From: Megaustenia siamemsis
Taxonomy: Eukaryota; Mollusca; Gastropoda; Stylommatophora; Ariophantidae
Length of the DNA stretch: 64,000 bases
Reading direction: 5' to 3'
Assembly (NCBI GenBank): GCA_032433765.1
Contig: JAVIAB010000101.1
Coordinates: 67,188,640-67,252,639 of the forward strand
Below, piece by piece: positions 58,276-64,000 of this stretch. The position numbers were made by a program, and so were the translations under genes. How positions within the stretch are numbered: the stretch's first letter is position 1; each line of letters starts with the position of its first letter. The notes beneath the pieces are model-generated. The model had not been told where the DNA came from, ran no database searches, and was given only the letters and a program-made list of their open reading frames with translations.

Positions 58276-58979
58276 TTAAATTTTCTGTCGTTCACCCACA
58301 ACGATGTGAGAACTCTTGAGGTAAGATACAGATAGAATGCTGTCAGGCCGTGGTAGATGTGGAAGAGTTATTAAGAATTTATGAGACAGCTAAAACAATG
58401 AGAATACTTCATGAATGTGTCAGTGTCTGTGAATGCATATTCGCTGTATTAAATGCATTCAGCAGATACACCTCAACGTATTTTTCTCGGCAATCACATT
58501 TTTAATTTATTGGTGATGTTTGGTAATATGGTTTCAAATACAAATTTGTTTAAATTCACGTTTATTTAATATTAGTTATTATTATTTATTTGTTTTTAAA
58601 ACTCGCTTATCTGTGAGTATTAGATACAGCGATAATAATAATTAAAAAAAAACAAAACAGAATGTCTGTTTTCTCAAGAAGTTGATACTGGACCTAACAA
58701 CTTGCATGTGGTGAGAATACTTCCGACAATGAAAAGTAGCGGTTTGTTGTATTTCATTGAATCACATAGTACTAGTACCGTCTATTAGTTAACTCGTGCG
58801 TTACCACTTATTTAAATAGGAAAAAGGTACCCAATTGTTGGCGCCACGCTTACAATAGTGTTGTGTTATTTATTAGTTCATCCATAGTTAAATTATAACT
58901 GTTGGCTATAACGAATGAATGATAATGTCAGTAGATCACTGATACTTGTTCACATTATATTTTTTTGCAATACCACATA

Positions 58980-59500
58980 ACAAAGATAATAAAAGGATAG
59001 GAATGATAAAAAACAATTGTAATGTCATGAAAGTATATCAACATCAAGACAAAAAACACGAGGGTTAAAACTAAAAATAGCATATAATTATATCTTCTCA
59101 ACATTCCTGTAAGGTGCAAACATTGACAATAGACAAGAAAACATAGCAGGAAATTGAAACCTTGGAAATGTGTTTTTATAGAAGAATAGGAGGAATTGGA
59201 TAGATAGAAAATGAAAGGAAGGATGACGTCCTACAACAATTAAAAAAAAGAAAGCAGAACTACTAAACACAATTCAAACAAGACAAATGAGATTTTGGTG
59301 CATGTTAAAATACACACCAGCCTAGTAAAGTACCCATGGAAGGGCAAATAGAAGGCAACAGAGGAAGCGGTAGCTCAAATGTTGAACAAATCAATCTGTC
59401 ACAACCTGTACTATTAAAAGAAATAGACTGAGCGGAATGGCGCTCTATGTCATCCAGCCTTCGTTGCGCAGACGGTACTCGATGATGATGATGATGATGA
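58980..59500 (+). mobile_element. LINE-A 3' remnant, degenerate
   Basis: AATGGCGCTCTATGTCATCC then AGCCTTCGTTGCGCAGACGG and a GATGATGATGATGATGATGA tail. Upstream text matches AKSNFNVMK... and the EMCFYRRIGGIG region. Confidence 0.78.
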
Positions 59501-59689
59501 TAACAAACGGCAAGCTTGTGAGATTAATCACAATGAGATATATATTGATCCCAGATCAGTGTGCCCAGCGCTAGCTTATATTCGGACTTCTTTAGTGGCT
59601 TTCCTCATAAGTATATGCTTTATGGTACACTGTAAATCATCAAGATACAATTCAACATTATCCTATATTAATTTTGCAAAAGGATTAAA

Positions 59690-60874
59690 GTCATCATCAT
59701 CAAGTACCGGGCCTGCAGGCTCAACATTTTTTTGTAAAACCACATTTCTACAGACTCCAGTGATTTTCGTGTCTATTGTCCTATTGCCCATGTATCATAT
59801 CCATATCTTAAGACTGGCTCTACATAACATTTAAGAACTATTTTTCTTGTACCTATTATACAAATGGATTGCATAGTATCTTCCTCATTTTTTGGAGTTC
59901 CCAAAGTTCCCAAATATTTAAATTCATTTACCTGTTTTAATATGGTTCCACGTGTCTTTATTTTGCACGGAGGTGATGTCTTTTTCTTTGTTGTTACCAT
60001 TACTTCTGTATTTCTGCTATTAAGAAAGAGTCCTTTCTTTTTTGCTTTCTTTCACTATAATGTCTAACATTTCGTGTAAATAATTTTAACTCTTAGCGAT
60101 TAAGACTGCATCATTAGCATAAATTAGATTGTTTACATTATGACCTACAAATGTTAATCCAGGCATGTCCCTTATGGATCTTAAAATAATCTCCCTATAA
60201 ATATCAAACAAATCTGGTGACAGCCCACAACCTTGTCTAACACCCTGTTTTATTTGTTGAAACATTCCCAATTGGTTTCCAGTTCTTATGGCAGCTGTCT
60301 GTTGCCAGTACATGTTCTTTATTATTCTGAGATCTTTGCTGTCTACGTTTATGCTTTCTAAAATTTTGATTATTTCTTGGTGCTTTACTTTGTAAAATGC
60401 TTTGGTGTAATCTTTGAAATATAGGTATATATATATATATATGTTTTCACCTCTATGGCTCTTTCTACTATAGATCTTTTGACGTATATGACATTGCTCA
60501 TTCCTTTACCTCTAACAAAACCACACTGTTCTTCACTTTTTTCTGGGCTGATTTTGTTTCGCACTCTTCGCATGATGATTCTTAGTAATATCTTAGTCAT
60601 GTGACTCATAAAGCTTATTGTGCGATGATCATTGCATTCAAGCGCACCAGATTTCTTTGGTAGGGCTATGAATATTGATATGAGCAGGTCATCTGGTATA
60701 TACACGCTGTTGTAAATATCATTCAATACTTCTGTTATTATATCTATTCCAAAATCACTCATGGCTTCAAACTTCTTTAGTTATATTATCTGGTCCAGGA
60801 GCTTTTCCTGCTTTCATATTGCGAAAGACGTCTTCCACTACTTCTTTGAGTATTTCTGGTCCTTCTCCATTATC

Positions 60875-60875
<1 letters not shown>
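59690..60875 (-). mobile_element. LINE-C RT with internal 3' deletion
   Basis: Minus strand from MKAGKAPGPDNITKEV near 60830 (the linker motif before RT), through ALPKKSGALECNDHRTISFM, EKSEEQCGFVRGKGMSNVIY, QQIKQGVRQGCGLSPDLFDI (motif B), YANDAVLIAKS (motif C, YAND not YADD) and MVTTKKKTSPPCKIKTRGTI. At about 59722 it jumps from the terminal block straight to the WFYRKM region, so about 450 bp of C-terminus is deleted. Confidence 0.85.
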
Positions 60876-60945
<70 letters not shown>

Positions 60946-60955
60946 ATTTTTTTTA
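60876..60955. repeat. (CA)n(TA)n microsatellite
   Basis: ACACACACACACACACACAC then TATATATATATATATATATA, T-rich at the end. It marks the 5' break of the LINE-C copy. Confidence 0.95.
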
Positions 60956-61167
60956 ATGTAATTGCTTCATAATACTAGAGTGATACAGTTAAGCTCTGTG
61001 ATAAATTATGGTAGTGAAATAGAACAATAGTTGTAAACTTTATTTCATAATCGATTAAAAAAATGCTGATTTAATGTTAAGTGTCAGAGTGATTTGAAAG
61101 AACCATTATAATATTAACAAGTACACAATGGACTATAGACAAGTGGCACGACACATCTACTACTTAC

Positions 61168-61194
61168 CACTGTAGCGAAGACAATGCTATGTAG
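61168..61194 (-). CDS. possible micro-exon or 5' exon, 27 nt
   Basis: The donor GTG|GTAAGTAGTAG is strong, and the acceptor TTATCAGTTGCTGTTGTTAG is good. The 27 nt is open in phase 0 (LHSIVFATV) and has TAG in phase 1. It lies upstream of the signal-peptide exon, so it would be an untranslated 5' exon or belong to another transcript. Confidence 0.28.
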
Positions 61195-61524
61195 CTAACA
61201 ACAGCAACTGATAAAGGTTTATCACAGACAAAACATATATACCGTAAATTGTGGGACTCCTCCCCAACACGTGATTTGCTTATGTCAGTTATAACTTTAG
61301 ACTTTGAAAAAAAACAGGTTAAGCAAGTCTTATTGGACATCTAATTATAGCAGCCACTTCTAAAATGCAGGGAGAAGTGTCAACCAATCAAATCTGTTTT
61401 GTTTACCTAAACTTTATTACTTTATAGTAGAGTGAGCAACGTGTCTTCTTATTCTTCCTTCTTTCATCCGTGAGTGTCGAGGTGAAAAGTAGTGGGTTGT
61501 CTTGTGCTTTTCTAATGGCCTCTG

Positions 61525-61870
61525 AATCTGAGGTATGCTGATGATACAGTCTTATTCGCTAATTAGTTTCGACAATTAGTTACAGGAAATGTTAGACATA
61601 TGTTGACATTAGATTGAAAAAAAAAATAAAATAAAGGACTCAGCATAACAGTAAAATGATAAAAGTAAAGGTAACAAAAAAGAAAAAAGATTTGACCTTA
61701 ATGCGCAATAATTCAAGTGGAACAATATTAACAAACGTAAATGAATGTACATATATGGAAACAAAGATAGCCTCAGATGGTAGATGTACAACAGAGGTCA
61801 GATGAAGAATAGCTGAGGCAAAGCGGCTTTCCACAAAATGAGGAAGATACTATGATATCCATTTTGACAA
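61525..61870 (+). mobile_element. LINE-C, middle part, plus orientation
   Basis: Begins LRYADDTVLFA (motif C) and continues to KKMRKILxYPFLT. It corresponds to residues about 147-256 of the LINE-C ORF at 24626. It ends in TTTTGACAA, exactly where the inverted 3' part at 62325 begins. Confidence 0.8.
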
Positions 61871-62326
61871 GCATCATCATCAAGTACCGGGCCTGCTGAA
61901 GTAGGTGAACATGTCTCCCCACAACTTTCGATCTCGACAGTTATTTATCATTTCTGTTGTTGACCTTCTGCCAATACATTTTCTTAAGCTGTCTGGTATT
62001 TTTTCTCTTTGCTTCCCTCTATCTCTTCGTCCCTCAATTGTACAGTTGTTACGATATATTCTAGTTGCTCTCTTCTCAATACATGGCCAAAAAATGATGA
62101 TTGTTTCTTCCTAATATTGGAAATTAGCTCTTTTTACTTTTTCCCCTTTCAGAACATTTTCATTACTCTTCTTAGCTGTCCATGGTATTCGTAACATTCT
62201 TCTGTAAAATCACATTTCTACAGACTCCAGTGATTTTCGTGTCTGTTGTCCTATTGTCCATGATTCGCATCCATCTGTTAAGACTGGCTCTACATAACAA
62301 ATAAGAACTCTGTTTCTTGTTTCTAA
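61871..62326 (-). mobile_element. LINE-C, 3' part, inverted
   Basis: Minus strand from TAGAAACAAG (residue about 258 equivalent) through CYVEPVLTDGCESWTIGQQT to the terminal block and (GAT)n at 61872. The two pieces together cover the element without gap or overlap, but facing each other. Confidence 0.82.
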
Positions 62327-62344
62327 TGATTAATCCACCGCTAA

Positions 62345-62570
62345 CCATGAGTCCACGTCATTCCTTCGAAGAAAGAAGTGAGAGTTAAGATGGGCACAGC
62401 CAGAAACGAGAAACTTAGTTGTCGTGTAAGAATACTAATCAACCAACACCGAACTGGTGTCGTCAGTCGCTGGACACTTGCTGAGGTGGCAATCTTAGCA
62501 CCTATGTACATTTGTCGGAGTGCAATGATGATGATCGCAAATAATTCAATAACTCAATAATCCACATCTG
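62345..62570 (+). mobile_element. LINE-E 3' end remnant
   Basis: The plus ORF at 62378-62560 reads MRVKMGTARNEKLSCRVRIL, INQHRTGVVSRWTLAEVAIL, CRSAMMMIANN, matching the LINE-E terminus at 13015-13224. Confidence 0.72.
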
Positions 62571-63617
62571 CTGGCATTCAAGAACCATAACTTGCGTGTT
62601 TTTCACGTAGCAACTTCATATTTTTTTGTCTGGCCAGTCCATCTGAATGTCTGAAGGGATGAAATCTTGGAGAATATGGTTAACGTTGAAAGATCTTATT
62701 ATGACTAGCATTACGTATACAGAGAAAGCTAAATATGCTACCTTGCACTAAGTTTTACACAATGAATTATGCAAATGGTAAACAAAAAGATGCGAGTTTT
62801 TTTATTCTTCTGCTTTCCTTCTTTATTTATCTTCCAGCGTTCAGGGGAGAAAGGCCTATAGATTGCTGACTTGTATCTTCTCTTGGCCTCTCTAGGTGTT
62901 ATATTTCTTTGGTTTTTTTTAATCAGTCTATTTTTTCAGGTGGGGGTTGGGGGGGGGGGTGTTTGATGGTTCTATTGCGCTGGTTTTTTAAAATATTTCT
63001 ATTGTATCATATGGCTACAACTTTGTATATGCTGCTTTTTAAATATTTTTAAAATATATAATTGTAACTTTTTTTTTTCTCCTAATATGCACCTGATTTC
63101 ATTTCAGGCTGATACCTCCTACATACATTCGTGGTGCTTGTTGTTTCTTTTTCATTCGCCTTTTTTGTGTTCAATGGAATGTGTCCACGCAGTTTAGAAT
63201 ATTTTGCGATAAAATTGCACAGAAGAAAACGTTCAGATACGTACTTATAAATAGAAGCTGCTAAATTGGCTTTGTTCTACGTATCCATTGTTGGATTAAG
63301 CATTCTCATACTATCCCCCTTAATAATCCGATTTTCTGACGTTTGTATATTTTATTTACTTATTCAGCTGGTCACCAACATGCCCACTGCCATCTTTATA
63401 AACATTTAGCTCTCGTGATTGGGGTAGTAATCAACATTTCGGTTTGGCTGTCATAAACCTGGCTAAAGCCGCTTGTTATTTCTTTATGTAGCTGCTATGT
63501 TTAATCAAATAGATTAGGATGATAAAACGACATGGTCAAAATGACATGATTTAGTTTTGGTGGTGGACTGAGATGTCAAGTTGATATGAGGAGAATCATG
63601 TCTAATTATCTCAAATA
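62571..63617. other. no recognisable gene
   Basis: AT-rich unique sequence with a G10 run near 62952. No coding or transposon signal recognised. Confidence 0.45.
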
Positions 63618-64000
63618 TATCACCCACACAAACTTATAACATGCACAAACTTATCACACACACACACCTATCACCTACATAAATTATCACGAAATCAAAT
63701 GTATCACACTCATACACTTATCACTCAAACAAAGACGTACAACACACACACTTATCACAAATATAAACTTATCACACACAAACTTATCACAACTATACGT
63801 ATCACACACACAAACTTATCAGACACACAAACGTATCACACACAAACTTATCACATACACAAACTTATGGCAAACAAACATATCGCCCACACAAACCTAT
63901 CATCTAGACAAACATATCATCAACACACAAACTTATCACATACAAACTTATCACACAAACACACACACTCAATCAAACCCAAACTTATCACATACACAAA
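63618..64000. repeat. irregular ACACAAACTTATC array, to window edge
   Basis: Units of 13-20 bp built on ACACAAACTTATCACACA. Spacing and AC content vary. It continues beyond the window. Confidence 0.88.

Overview
This is a window of a AT-rich, intron- and repeat-dominated animal nuclear genome. There are no bacterial-style genes, no rRNA, no intact tRNA and no CRISPR. The retrotransposon complement includes RTE-like LINEs with (GAT)n tails, LINEs whose 3' region encodes an RNase H of the 'YTDGS...MEV.AV.RA..WL.S' type, LINEs ending in a C2H2-like finger, and a tRNA-derived SINE. Together with the many minisatellites this suggests a lophotrochozoan, most likely a gastropod mollusc. That assignment is from recall of family signatures, not from a search; a flatworm is the alternative.

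The most interesting content is not in the long ORFs. On the minus strand I find a series of very short candidate exons (18-36 nt, mostly 21 nt). Each sits between a pyrimidine-rich AG acceptor and a GTGAGT or GTAAGT donor. The best set is at 48839, 40723, 37273, 34671, 33457, 31945, 27313, 21750, 15663, 13690 and 6687. All exons from 40.7 kb down to 6.7 kb are multiples of three and open in phase 0. A signal-peptide-like exon lies at 58275-58110, again with a GTAAGTATG donor. Three further exons (49909-49842, 49712-49688, 45878-45853) have lengths whose phases carry reading from exon 1 into phase 0 without a stop. I read this as one micro-exon gene of more than 50 kb encoding a secreted peptide built largely from 7-residue blocks, transcribed right to left, with introns full of retrotransposons and minisatellites. 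The exon set is an inference from splice-site patterns and needs RNA evidence.

Layout: 0-13 kb holds a SINE, several minisatellites (46, 62, 45, 51, 21, 52, 37 and 49 bp units), R1 retroposon copies and LINE 3' fragments. 12.3-16.3 kb holds LINE fragments F, E (RNase H), D and B and a 27-bp array. 16.7-19.9 kb is one 45-bp minisatellite of about 72 copies. 20.8-28.4 kb holds R1 copies, LINE-B and LINE-C (with the best-preserved reverse transcriptase) and two arrays. 28.4-42.3 kb is LINE and SINE debris, including nested insertions, among most of the micro-exons. 43.0-48.5 kb holds a 41-bp array, its small duplicate, and two long tetranucleotide arrays in opposite orientation. 48.9-62.6 kb is dominated by LINE-A and LINE-C fragments, some nested, inverted or deleted. 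The window ends in an irregular ACAAACTTATC array.

The LINEs are all 5'-truncated and mostly broken by stops and frameshifts, so none looks autonomous. Several insertions keep clear target-site duplications (SINE at 0.45, 28.6, 30.2 and 39.6 kb; LINE-B at 14.8, 22.0 and 55.1 kb; LINE-A at 5.3 kb; R1 at 11.3 and 27.5 kb), which fix their boundaries. At least three minisatellites appear to have grown out of LINE sequence. LINE family letters (A-I), 'S1' and 'R1' are working names used only here.
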